Assembly: GCA_012974445.1 (NCBI GenBank)
Contig: JAAXQG010000182.1
Span: 1-38,472, forward strand
Length of the DNA: 38,472 bases
Direction of reading: 5' to 3'
From: Desulfuromonadales bacterium
GTDB lineage: Bacteria > Desulfobacterota > Desulfuromonadia > Desulfuromonadales > JAAXQG01
Part shown: positions 31,864-38,472 of the stretch, in pieces
Numbering within the stretch: the stretch's first letter is position 1
Layout of the letters: each line of letters begins with the position of its first letter
Translations under genes and position numbers: made by a program
Notes under the pieces: model-generated
Told to the model about the DNA's origin: nothing
Seen by the model: only the letters and a program-made list of their open reading frames with translations
The model's database searches: none

Positions 31864-32049
31864 CTACCAGCTCGACTTGGTGACGCCCGGAAGTTTACCT
31901 TCCGATGCCAGCTTACGCAGGCAGATACGACACATGTCGAATTTTCTGTAATAAGCCCTCGAACGACCACAGAGTGGGCACCGATTATATTCCCGGACCT
32001 TGAACTTGCCCGGTCGTTGCGACTTGGCTATAAGCGATTTTTTTGCCAC
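31864..32049 (-). CDS. rpsN: 30S ribosomal protein S14, zinc type
   Basis: A 61-residue S14 of the short type Z, with the zinc ribbon CPLC...CRIC. The long, zinc-free form of E. coli has about 100 residues. It starts at GTG 32049 after GGAGG, and lies between rplE and rpsH as usual. Confidence 0.97.
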   Translation of the reverse strand: MAKKSLIAKSQRPGKFKVREYNRCPLCGRSRAYYRKFDMCRICLRKLASEGKLPGVTKSSW

Positions 32050-32071
32050 GGTATCCTCCGCCTGACTTCAA

Positions 32072-32611
32072 TTATTTTCTAAAAGGCATACCAAAACTTG
32101 CAAGCAGGGCGCGGCCCTCTTCGTCCGTTTTGGCAGAAGTGACGATGGTCACATTCAGTCCCTTGACCTTATCGATCTTGTCGATATCGATCTCGGGAAA
32201 AATAATCTGCTCTGTTACCCCAAGGGTATAATTTCCACGACCGTCAAATGCCTTGGATGAAATACCACGAAAATCGCGAACTCGGGGAAGAGCGACATTG
32301 ATAAGTCGGTCCAGAAACTCATACGCCTTGTCCTGGCGAAGGGTCACCCGACAACCGATGGGCATATCTTCACGGAGCTTAAATCCGGCAATCGATGTCT
32401 TTGCACGCGTGATAACAGCCTTTTGTCCTGCGATAGCAGTCAGTTCAATAACTGCAGACTCCAGGATTTTGCTGTTTTGAATAGCCTCACCCAACCCCAT
32501 GTTCAAGACAATTTTCTCGACACGGGGGATTTCCATTACATTCTTGTACTGAAAATCCTTTTTAAGGATGGGGGCCAGTTCGGTTTTAAACTGCTCTTTT
32601 AACCGGGCCAT
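32072..32611 (-). CDS. rplE: 50S ribosomal protein L5
   Basis: A 179-residue L5 that contacts 5S rRNA and the P-site tRNA. Motifs: [42 protein letters not shown] and the end [27 protein letters not shown] 32611 follows GGAGG. It is 12 bp after rplX. Confidence 0.97.
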   Translation of the reverse strand: MARLKEQFKTELAPILKKDFQYKNVMEIPRVEKIVLNMGLGEAIQNSKILESAVIELTAIAGQKAVITRAKTSIAGFKLREDMPIGCRVTLRQDKAYEFLDRLINVALPRVRDFRGISSKAFDGRGNYTLGVTEQIIFPEIDIDKIDKVKGLNVTIVTSAKTDEEGRALLASFGMPFRK

Positions 32612-32623
32612 GGAAATCCTCCG

Positions 32624-32953
32624 TTACTTATCCACAATTTCGTTGCATTTCTTACAGAAACGCGCTCTGCCACCATCCTCAAGAACCTTGATTCCGGTAC
32701 GGCTTGTTGTATCACAGGCGGGGCACACAAGCATCACGTTGGAGATATCGACAGATGCCTCCTTCACAACGATGCCACCTTCCTGGTTCGCCTGAGTCGG
32801 GCGAGTATGGCGCTTAACAAGATTCACATTCTCGACAACAACACGACCCTTAGCGGGGAGAACTTTTACTACTTTCCCGCTCTTGCCCTTGTCCTTGCCA
32901 ACTAGAACCTTGACGGTGTCTTCTTTTTTAATCTGAAGTTTAGTCGAAACCAT
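32624..32953 (-). CDS. rplX: 50S ribosomal protein L24 with C-terminal zinc ribbon
   Basis: A 109-residue L24, an initiator of 50S assembly. The KOW motif ([31 protein letters not shown]) is followed by a C-terminal CPAC...CKKC ribbon, probably binding zinc. I take ATG 32953 ([10 protein letters not shown]) with GGGAG 11 bp upstream; the track's start at 32971 is TTG with a poor site. It lies 26 bp after rplN. Confidence 0.95.
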   Translation of the reverse strand: MVSTKLQIKKEDTVKVLVGKDKGKSGKVVKVLPAKGRVVVENVNLVKRHTRPTQANQEGGIVVKEASVDISNVMLVCPACDTTSRTGIKVLEDGGRARFCKKCNEIVDK

Positions 32954-32979
32954 TTTCAATCTATCTCCCAATATCCCGG

Positions 32980-33348
32980 TCAGAGTACTTCAGGTGCCAG
33001 GGAAACAATTTTCATAAATTGCTTAGCCCGCAACTCACGAGCAACAGGACCGAAGATTCGGGTTCCTACGGGCTCACCAGCGGCGTTAACAACGACACCG
33101 GAATTACCGTCAAATCGAATATAACTTCCGTCTTGGCGACGGATTTCCTTGGCTGTACGAACGATAACGGCGCGAACGACGTCACCTTTCTTAACCTTGG
33201 AGTTGGGCGTTGCCTCACGCACGGAGCAGATAACAATATCCGAAAGGCCAGCATACTTACGCTTCGATCCACCAATTACTTTGATGCAGCGAAGTTTCTT
33301 AGCCCCGGAATTGTCTGCGACGTCGAGGACTGTTTGCATTTGAATCAT
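32980..33348 (-). CDS. rplN: 50S ribosomal protein L14
   Basis: A 122-residue L14 that forms intersubunit bridge B8. [33 protein letters not shown] is the standard opening and [24 protein letters not shown] the standard end. It follows rpsQ by 12 bp. Confidence 0.98.
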   Translation of the reverse strand: MIQMQTVLDVADNSGAKKLRCIKVIGGSKRKYAGLSDIVICSVREATPNSKVKKGDVVRAVIVRTAKEIRRQDGSYIRFDGNSGVVVNAAGEPVGTRIFGPVARELRAKQFMKIVSLAPEVL

Positions 33349-33360
33349 TGCTAGTCTCTC

Positions 33361-33627
33361 CTACACAGAAGTGCTTTTTTCGATGATTTCTCGGACTCTC
33401 CACCGCTTGTCCTTTGACAGCGGTCTGGTCTCCACAAGCAGAACTTTATCTCCAGCAGCACAGACATTCGCTTCGTCATGTGCTTTGTACTTGGATGTTT
33501 TCTTAATATATTTTCCATAAGTAGGATGCTTGACAAGATCGTCAACGCGAACAACAACGGTTTTATCCATTTTGTCGCTGGTCACAATCCCTACCATAGT
33601 CTTACGCTGGCCACGCTGAGTTGTCAT
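33361..33627 (-). CDS. rpsQ: 30S ribosomal protein S17
   Basis: An 88-residue S17, an early 16S rRNA-binding protein with an OB fold. [46 protein letters not shown] is typical, as is [17 protein letters not shown] near the end. It lies between rpmC (21 bp) and rplN (12 bp). Confidence 0.97.
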   Translation of the reverse strand: MTTQRGQRKTMVGIVTSDKMDKTVVVRVDDLVKHPTYGKYIKKTSKYKAHDEANVCAAGDKVLLVETRPLSKDKRWRVREIIEKSTSV

Positions 33628-33648
33628 CTGAGTCCTCTTACCTCTTAG

Positions 33649-33837
33649 TTATCCCAGTTTTTCCCGCAAAACGGTCTTAACTCGGGCAATTTCCTTCTTA
33701 ACCTGGGGAATACGTGCGCTGTTTTCAAGATGCCCGGTATGCAACTGAAAACGGAGGTTGAAAAGTTCTTCAGACAGGTCTCGCGCTTTGGTTTCCAGAT
33801 CTCCTGCTTCAAGAGCCCTGACTTCGCTGGTGTTCAT
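33649..33837 (-). CDS. rpmC: 50S ribosomal protein L29
   Basis: A 62-residue L29 located near the peptide exit tunnel, a docking area for trigger factor and SRP. Two helices; the [35 protein letters not shown] core is typical. Its ATG overlaps the rplP stop by 4 bp (33834-33837), so translation is likely coupled. Confidence 0.97.
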   Translation of the reverse strand: MNTSEVRALEAGDLETKARDLSEELFNLRFQLHTGHLENSARIPQVKKEIARVKTVLREKLG

Positions 33838-34250
33838 GCTGCTTCCTCCCGCTTGACAAATTTCGTTTTCATGGGGAGCTTATGAGCAGCAAGACGAAGC
33901 GCTTCGCGAGCAACCTCTTCAGTGACTCCCTGCATTTCATAAAGCATGGAACCTGGACGGGCAACGGCAACCCACAGCTCCGTGGAGCCTTTACCCTTAC
34001 CCATACGAGTCTCTGCGGGCTTTCTGGTCAGAGGCTTATGTGGGAAAACGCGAATCCAGATCCTTCCGCCCCGCTTGATGTAACGGGTCATGGCACGACG
34101 AGCGGCTTCAATCTGACGTGCAGTCAGATAGCCGCATTCAAGAGCCTGCAGACCGAAATCACCGAAGTTAATTTCAGTACCACACATGGCCGCTCCGGTC
34201 ATGCGCCCCTTGAACTGCTTTCTATGTTTGACCTTCTTAGGCAATAACAT
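33834..34250 (-). CDS. rplP: 50S ribosomal protein L16
   Basis: A 138-residue L16 near the peptidyl transferase centre and A-site t[22 protein letters not shown] opens it, with [28 protein letters not shown] following. It lies 16 bp after rpsC and overlaps rpmC. The Arg in the PAETRMGKG region is a hydroxylation site in E. coli. Confidence 0.97.
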   Translation of the reverse strand: MLLPKKVKHRKQFKGRMTGAAMCGTEINFGDFGLQALECGYLTARQIEAARRAMTRYIKRGGRIWIRVFPHKPLTRKPAETRMGKGKGSTELWVAVARPGSMLYEMQGVTEEVAREALRLAAHKLPMKTKFVKREEAA

Positions 34251-34266
34251 GAGGGGTTACTCCTGG

Positions 34267-34911
34267 CTAACCTTGTTGCTGCTCTTTGGAAAGGACTTCA
34301 CCTTTAAAGATGAGAACCTTGACTCCAATGATGCCGTAGGTGGTTTTTGCTTCGGCAAAACCGTAATCGATATCGGCACGAAGCGTATGAAGAGGTACCC
34401 GACCTTCGCGGTACCACTCGGTTCGGCTCATCTCGGCTCCGCCAAGACGACCGCTACAATTGATCTTGATGCCCTTAGCACCAAACTTGAGAGCCTGACC
34501 GACGCTGCGCTTCATCGCGCGGCGAAAGGCAACCCGACGCTCAAGCTGAAGAGTAATATTCTCTGCAACAAGCTGAGCATTGACCTCGGGCTTGCGCACC
34601 TCAAGGATATTGAGAAACACTTCCTTGTCGGTGAGCTTGGCCAGATCCTTCTTGAGAGTCTCAACCTCTGCACCTTTTTTCCCGATAATGATACCCGGGC
34701 GGGCGGCATAGATATTAAACTTCGCCTTGTTTGCAGCACGCTCTACTTCAATCTTGGCAATACCAGCATGGTAAAGACGTTTCTTCAGATAATTACGCAG
34801 CTTAATGTCTTCATGAAGCAACTTAGCATAATTAGCTTCCGCAAACCACTTGGACTCCCATGTACTGGTAATTCCCAGACGGAATCCTATAGGGTGTACT
34901 TTCTGACCCAA
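34267..34911 (-). CDS. rpsC: 30S ribosomal protein S3
   Basis: A 214-residue S3 at the mRNA entry site. The KH domain carries [21 protein letters not shown] and the C-terminal part has [49 protein letters not shown]. The start is TTG at 34911 (MGQKVHPIG), with a strong AAGGAGG upstream. It follows rplV by 21 bp. Confidence 0.97.
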   Translation of the reverse strand: MGQKVHPIGFRLGITSTWESKWFAEANYAKLLHEDIKLRNYLKKRLYHAGIAKIEVERAANKAKFNIYAARPGIIIGKKGAEVETLKKDLAKLTDKEVFLNILEVRKPEVNAQLVAENITLQLERRVAFRRAMKRSVGQALKFGAKGIKINCSGRLGGAEMSRTEWYREGRVPLHTLRADIDYGFAEAKTTYGIIGVKVLIFKGEVLSKEQQQG

Positions 34912-34932
34912 AACACCACCTCCTTCTACAGT

Positions 34933-35265
34933 CTATTTTTCGTCAAGAACGACGGTGATGTGACAGGTGGGCTTACGAATTTTGCTCGCCCTGCCCATCG
35001 CTCTTGGAATAAAACGCTTGAGTGCGGGCCCCTGATCAACAGTGATCACCTTCACAAAGAGGCGATCGACATCAGAGACACCTTTTTGCTCCGCATTGGC
35101 AACAGCGGACTTTACCAGATCCGAAACGATTTCGGCAGATTTTTTTGGAGAAAAGGCAAGACTGTTTAACGCTTCCTGCACTCCCTTTCCACGAATCAAG
35201 TCGACAACCAGGCGAGCCTTACGAGGCGACACACGGGCCATCTTCAAATGTGCTTTGGCTTCCAT
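34933..35265 (-). CDS. rplV: 50S ribosomal protein L22
   Basis: A 110-residue L22 lining the peptide exit tunnel. Core: MARVSPRKARLVVDLIRGKGVQEALNSLAFSPKKSAEIVSDLVKSAVANAEQ, and the tunnel loop PRAMGRASKIRKPTCHITVVL. The track starts at GTG 35268; ATG 35265 next to it has AGGAG at 8 bp and is preferred, a difference of one residue. Confidence 0.96.
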   Translation of the reverse strand: MEAKAHLKMARVSPRKARLVVDLIRGKGVQEALNSLAFSPKKSAEIVSDLVKSAVANAEQKGVSDVDRLFVKVITVDQGPALKRFIPRAMGRASKIRKPTCHITVVLDEK

Positions 35266-35299
35266 CACTTAAACTCCTAAAGAGGACTAGGAAGATCGC

Positions 35300-35575
35300 T
35301 TAGCGCTTCTTCTTTTTGTCGACACCATGACCGTAATATGTACGGGTAGGTGAGAACTCCCCGAACTTGTGTCCTACCATGTTCTCAGTCACAAAAACAG
35401 GGAGAAACTTCCTTCCGTTATGCACGGCGAAGGTACAGCCGACAAACTCAGGGATAATTGTTGAGCGCCTGGACCAGGTCTTAATAACCTTTTTGTTGGC
35501 CTCAGCATTTTCCAAGTCAACCTTACGAAGGAGGCTCTCCTGGACATAAGGTCCTTTTTTTATCGATCTAGCCAC
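35300..35575 (-). CDS. rpsS: 30S ribosomal protein S19
   Basis: A 91-residue S19 in the head of the 30S subunit, partner of S13. [18 protein letters not shown] opens it and [24 protein letters not shown] closes it. The start is GTG at 35575, 6 bp after GGAG. It lies between rplB and rplV. Confidence 0.97.
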   Translation of the reverse strand: MARSIKKGPYVQESLLRKVDLENAEANKKVIKTWSRRSTIIPEFVGCTFAVHNGRKFLPVFVTENMVGHKFGEFSPTRTYYGHGVDKKKKR

Positions 35576-35602
35576 TTCCTACTCCTCTATTCTTAAGAAA
35601 AG

Positions 35603-36424
35603 TTACTTTCTTTTGCGAACGATAAAACGATCAGTACGCTTATTCGAACGAGTTTTGTACCCCTTGGTCGGAACACCCCATGGCGTTACGGGATGACGAC
35701 CACCAGAGCTCTTACCCTCACCACCACCATGAGGGTGATCGACAGGGTTCATGACAACTCCGCGGGACTGCGGACGCTTGCCCAACCAGCGATTACGACC
35801 GGCTTTACCGATTTTCACATTCTCGTGATCGGCATTTCCGACCTGCCCCACGGTGGCAACACAGCCCTGAAGAACAAGACGAACCTCGCCGGAAGGAAGC
35901 TTCAATTGAGCGTACTTTCCTTCCTTGGCAGCGATGGACGCATAGGTTCCAGCCGAACGAGCAAGCTGCCCCCCCTTGCCAAGTTTGAGCTCAACATTGT
36001 GCACCCAGGTGCCTAGGGGAATATTGCGAATCGGCATCGCATTACCCGGCAGGATGTCCGCTTGAGCGCTGGCAACAACAGTTGCGCCAACCTCAAGACC
36101 GGCAGGAGCAAGAATATAGCGCTTTTCTCCGTCCGCGTAAACAATAAGTGCAATACGGGAAGAACGATTTGGATCATATTCGATAGTAGCAACGCGACCA
36201 GGGACTTCAGGCTTGTTGCGCTTGAAGTCGATGATGCGATATTGGCGCTTATGACCGCCGCCGGTTGCACGCTTTGTAATACGACCGTTGTTGTTTCGGC
36301 CGCCGCTGCTCTTAAGGGGAGCAAGCAAGCTTTTCTCAGGCTTCGAGGCGGTAATTTCCTCGAAGGTCGAAGCCGTCATATTTCTACGACCCGGGGAGGT
36401 CGGCTTAAATTTCTTAATTCCCAT
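35603..36424 (-). CDS. rplB: 50S ribosomal protein L2
   Basis: A 273-residue L2, needed for subunit association and peptidyl transferase assembly. [17 protein letters not shown] opens it; [30 protein letters not shown] holds the conserved His loop near the catalytic centre. The length agrees with the family. 24 bp from rplW. Confidence 0.98.
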   Translation of the reverse strand: MGIKKFKPTSPGRRNMTASTFEEITASKPEKSLLAPLKSSGGRNNNGRITKRATGGGHKRQYRIIDFKRNKPEVPGRVATIEYDPNRSSRIALIVYADGEKRYILAPAGLEVGATVVASAQADILPGNAMPIRNIPLGTWVHNVELKLGKGGQLARSAGTYASIAAKEGKYAQLKLPSGEVRLVLQGCVATVGQVGNADHENVKIGKAGRNRWLGKRPQSRGVVMNPVDHPHGGGEGKSSGGRHPVTPWGVPTKGYKTRSNKRTDRFIVRKRK

Positions 36425-36448
36425 AACTAAAACTCCGTATCTACGACG

Positions 36449-36736
36449 TTAAACACCGAAGAAGTCTACATCGCTTCCCTCTTCGAGAGTTACGTATGCT
36501 TTCTTCCAGTTGGACCGCTTGCCAAGATTGGTTCCGACGCGTTTCTTCTTGCCGGCAACTTGTACGGTGTTTACGTTCTTCACCTTGACGTTGAGGGCCT
36601 TCTGTATCGCCTGCTTAATTTCTATCTTATTGGCGGTACGAGCTACCTCAAAAACAACAACGCGGTTAGCGTCCTTCTGAAGACTGGTCTTCTCTGTAAT
36701 CAGAGGCCTGTTGAGAATCTGATGCAAAGGCTTCAT
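36449..36736 (-). CDS. rplW: 50S ribosomal protein L23
   Basis: A 95-residue L23 at the tunnel exit, the main docking site of trigger factor and [32 protein letters not shown] opens it, and [31 protein letters not shown] follows. It overlaps rplD by 4 bp (36733-36736). Confidence 0.97.
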   Translation of the reverse strand: MKPLHQILNRPLITEKTSLQKDANRVVVFEVARTANKIEIKQAIQKALNVKVKNVNTVQVAGKKKRVGTNLGKRSNWKKAYVTLEEGSDVDFFGV

Positions 36737-37356
36737 GGCTGAAGGACTCCTTCCAACTGCGATACGGCAGCCTCAGTCAAAACGATGTTGGGATATTTCA
36801 TAATGTCATAGACGTTGACGCCTTCGGCGCGCAGAACCTTGACACCCTTGATATTCTTTGCGGAAAGCTCAAGATTCGCATTGGGCTGATCAATAACGAC
36901 TAGAACCTTCTCGAGCTCGAAGCGGCCCAGAACCTCGACAACCCCTTTGGTCCTGATCGACTCAAGCTCAAAAGAGTTAAGCACCGTTATGCGGTTCTCC
37001 TTGAAGCGGTCAGAAAGTGCGCAGCGCAGAGCAGCTTTCTTCACCTTCTTATTGAGCTTGAAGCTGTACTCGCGAGGAGACGGGCCAAAAACGGTACCAC
37101 CACCCACAAAGTTAGGGGCGCGAATGGTACCCTGACGAGCATTACCGGTGCCCTTCTGCTTGTAGGGCTTCTTTCCGCCACCACGGACCTGTCCGCGGGT
37201 CTTGGTGCAGGCGGTCCCCTGACGACGGGCGGCCAACTGATAACGAACCATGTCGTGGATCAGGTAACCCTTCACCTCAGCATCAAAGACGACATCTGAC
37301 AGGTCCCTGTCGGAAACTTTATTTTTCTGGATATCGTAAACTGCGATTGTTGCCAT
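36733..37356 (-). CDS. rplD: 50S ribosomal protein L4
   Basis: A 207-residue L4. The extended loop [38 protein letters not shown] reaches into the peptide tunnel; mutations there give macrolide resistance in other bacteria, and here it looks wild type. L4 also represses the S10 operon in E. coli, but no leader target was recognised. It overlaps rplW. Confidence 0.97.
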   Translation of the reverse strand: MATIAVYDIQKNKVSDRDLSDVVFDAEVKGYLIHDMVRYQLAARRQGTACTKTRGQVRGGGKKPYKQKGTGNARQGTIRAPNFVGGGTVFGPSPREYSFKLNKKVKKAALRCALSDRFKENRITVLNSFELESIRTKGVVEVLGRFELEKVLVVIDQPNANLELSAKNIKGVKVLRAEGVNVYDIMKYPNIVLTEAAVSQLEGVLQP

Positions 37357-37386
37357 CTATATTCTCCCACTCGGTACCATCAAAAA

Positions 37387-38025
37387 TCAGGCCTTGGCCT
37401 TGACGGCTTTCTTAATTACCAGAACGCCATTCCTAGCCCCGGGGACCGCCCCCTTGATGAGGAGCAGGTTCTCGTCGGCACGAAAATCAACGATCTGAAG
37501 GTTCTGGGTAGTCGCGTTGGCATTTCCCATTTGACCCGGCATTTTCTTTCCTTTGAAAACGCGGCTCGGCCAGGCACTACAACCGATAGAGCCGGGACCA
37601 CGATGGAAAGTGGAGCCGTGAGTGCTACGACCACCGGCAAACCCCCAACGCTTGATAACGCCAGCAAAACCCTTACCTTTACTGACCCCGGAAACATCAA
37701 TGATGTCACCGATAGAGAATATATCCTGACAACGGATCTCATCCCCTACCTGAACATCACCCAGATCATCAGCACGGAACTCCTTCACATGATAGAAGGC
37801 ACCTTTTGCGGCGGCCTTGAAGTGACCCGCCATCGGCTTGTTCACACGCTGCATCTTCTTTTCGCCAATACCGAGCTGGAGTGCATTGTATCCGTCGGTT
37901 TCAACGGTCTTCTTCTGCAGAACGACGCAGGAATCCACCTGGACCACAGTCACAGGGATTCGCTTTCCATCCGCAGCAAATACTTGAGTCATCCCAAGCT
38001 TTTTGCCCATCAATCCTTTGATCAT
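37387..38025 (-). CDS. rplC: 50S ribosomal protein L3
   Basis: A 212-residue L3, among the first proteins to bind 23S rRNA. MIKGLMGKKLGMTQVFAADGKRIPVTVVQV opens it; the extension with RSTHGSTFHRGPGSIGCSAWPSRVFKGKKMPGQMGN reaches the peptidyl transferase centre. 26 bp after rpsJ. Confidence 0.97.
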   Translation of the reverse strand: MIKGLMGKKLGMTQVFAADGKRIPVTVVQVDSCVVLQKKTVETDGYNALQLGIGEKKMQRVNKPMAGHFKAAAKGAFYHVKEFRADDLGDVQVGDEIRCQDIFSIGDIIDVSGVSKGKGFAGVIKRWGFAGGRSTHGSTFHRGPGSIGCSAWPSRVFKGKKMPGQMGNANATTQNLQIVDFRADENLLLIKGAVPGARNGVLVIKKAVKAKA

Positions 38026-38051
38026 CTCTGCTACCCTTATCTCAAGATCTG

Positions 38052-38360
38052 TTACAGCTTAATTTCAACATCGACGCCGGCGGAAAGGTCCAGCTTCATC
38101 AGCGAATCCACAGTCTGCTGAGTCGGCTCTACGATGTCGATGAGGCGCTTATGTGTGCGCATCTCGAACTGCTCGCGGCTTTTCTTGTCAACATGCGGCC
38201 CTCGAAGGACGCAATACTTGTTAATAATGGTCGGCAAGGGGATGGGACCCGCCACGCGGGACCCTGTGCGCTTTGCCGTTTCCACGATCTCGGTCACTGC
38301 CAGATCCAGCAGCTTGTGATCGTAGGCTTTCAAACGGATTCTTATTTTCTGACTCGACAT
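38052..38360 (-). CDS. rpsJ: 30S ribosomal protein S10
   Basis: A 102-residue S10 (NusE), a 30S head protein that also pairs with NusB in transcription antitermination. [15 protein letters not shown] opens it and [11 protein letters not shown] marks the central loop. It follows tuf by only 15 bp, so the S10 cluster has no promoter of its own room here and is likely transcribed from the str operon. Confidence 0.98.
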   Translation of the reverse strand: MSSQKIRIRLKAYDHKLLDLAVTEIVETAKRTGSRVAGPIPLPTIINKYCVLRGPHVDKKSREQFEMRTHKRLIDIVEPTQQTVDSLMKLDLSAGVDVEIKL

Positions 38361-38375
38361 TCTATATTCCTCTTA

Positions 38376-38472
38376 TTACTCGACGACTTCGGCAACAACG
38401 CCAGCACCAACGGTGCGGCCACCCTCGCGGATAGCGAAGCGAAGTTCCTTGTCCATGGCGATGGGAGTGATC
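38376..38472 (-). CDS. tuf: Elongation factor Tu, C-terminal end only
   Basis: The last 32 codons of EF-Tu enter the window from the right: [18 protein letters not shown] followed by [13 protein letters not shown] and tandem TAA stops. EF-Tu delivers aminoacyl-tRNA to the ribosome as a GTPase. The rest lies outside. Its position just before rpsJ is the usual end of the str operon. Confidence 0.95.
   Translation of the reverse strand, partial: ITPIAMDKELRFAIREGGRTVGAGVVAEVVE

Noticed and set aside
34186-35169. Plus-strand ORF of 327 residues
   Set aside because: It is antisense to rpsC and rplV, which are certain.
1-38472. CRISPR arrays, insertion sequences, prophage genes or tRNA genes
   Set aside because: No spaced direct repeats, transposase, integrase, phage gene or cloverleaf sequence was recognised on either strand.

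Overview
The window looks like a chromosomal segment of a Gram-negative, GC-rich deltaproteobacterium, most likely of the Desulfuromonadales (Geobacter/Desulfuromonas-like) lineage. This is an inference from gene content and protein style: a DUF6178 protein, many sensor kinases, an HD-GYP regulator of the DUF3369 type, zinc-ribbon L24, and gene order. No search was run. Nothing suggests a phage, plasmid, insertion sequence or CRISPR array, and I saw no tRNA or rRNA gene.

Layout. (1) 1-5095, minus strand: the N-terminal part of a large lipoprotein running off the left edge, then the helicase HrpB preceded by an M20 peptidase-T-like gene in the same transcriptional direction. (2) 5204-6636, plus: a membrane-anchored M23 peptidoglycan endopeptidase behind a sigma-54-like promoter. 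(3) 6817-15787, plus: a tightly packed six-gene run of two paralogous sensor kinases, an HD-GYP response regulator, an ACP phosphodiesterase, an RlmI-type methyltransferase and a third sensor kinase. The first kinase lacks the ATP-binding N and G1 boxes through a clean in-frame gap. (4) 15789-17398: a TPR protein (minus) divergent from a 76-residue MshEN-like protein (plus) with its own sigma-54-like promoter. (5) 17419-23412: a radical SAM/FAD-oxidoreductase pair (minus), a divergent B12-binding radical SAM DUF4080 gene (plus), and a convergent, 3'-overlapping DUF6178 gene (minus). (6) 23448-38472, minus: a fused tuf(3' end)-S10-spc-alpha ribosomal super-operon from rpsJ to rplQ, including secY, adk, map, rpmJ and rpoA, closed by a strong intrinsic terminator.

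How the parts work together. The ribosomal block is housekeeping: 30 complete genes with gaps of at most 43 bp, probably driven from upstream of tuf. Non-ATG starts are common there and concentrated in small-subunit genes. The signalling block probably converts a periplasmic (CHASE) and a cytoplasmic (GAF/PAS) input into c-di-GMP hydrolysis by the HD-GYP regulator, with the first kinase acting as a pseudokinase or trans-phosphorylated partner. The radical SAM block has no assignable pathway and is the least understood metabolic part. No gene-free stretch exceeds 300 bp; the longest gaps are 6637-6816 (no clear terminator or promoter seen) and 5096-5262 (holds the sigma-54-like site).
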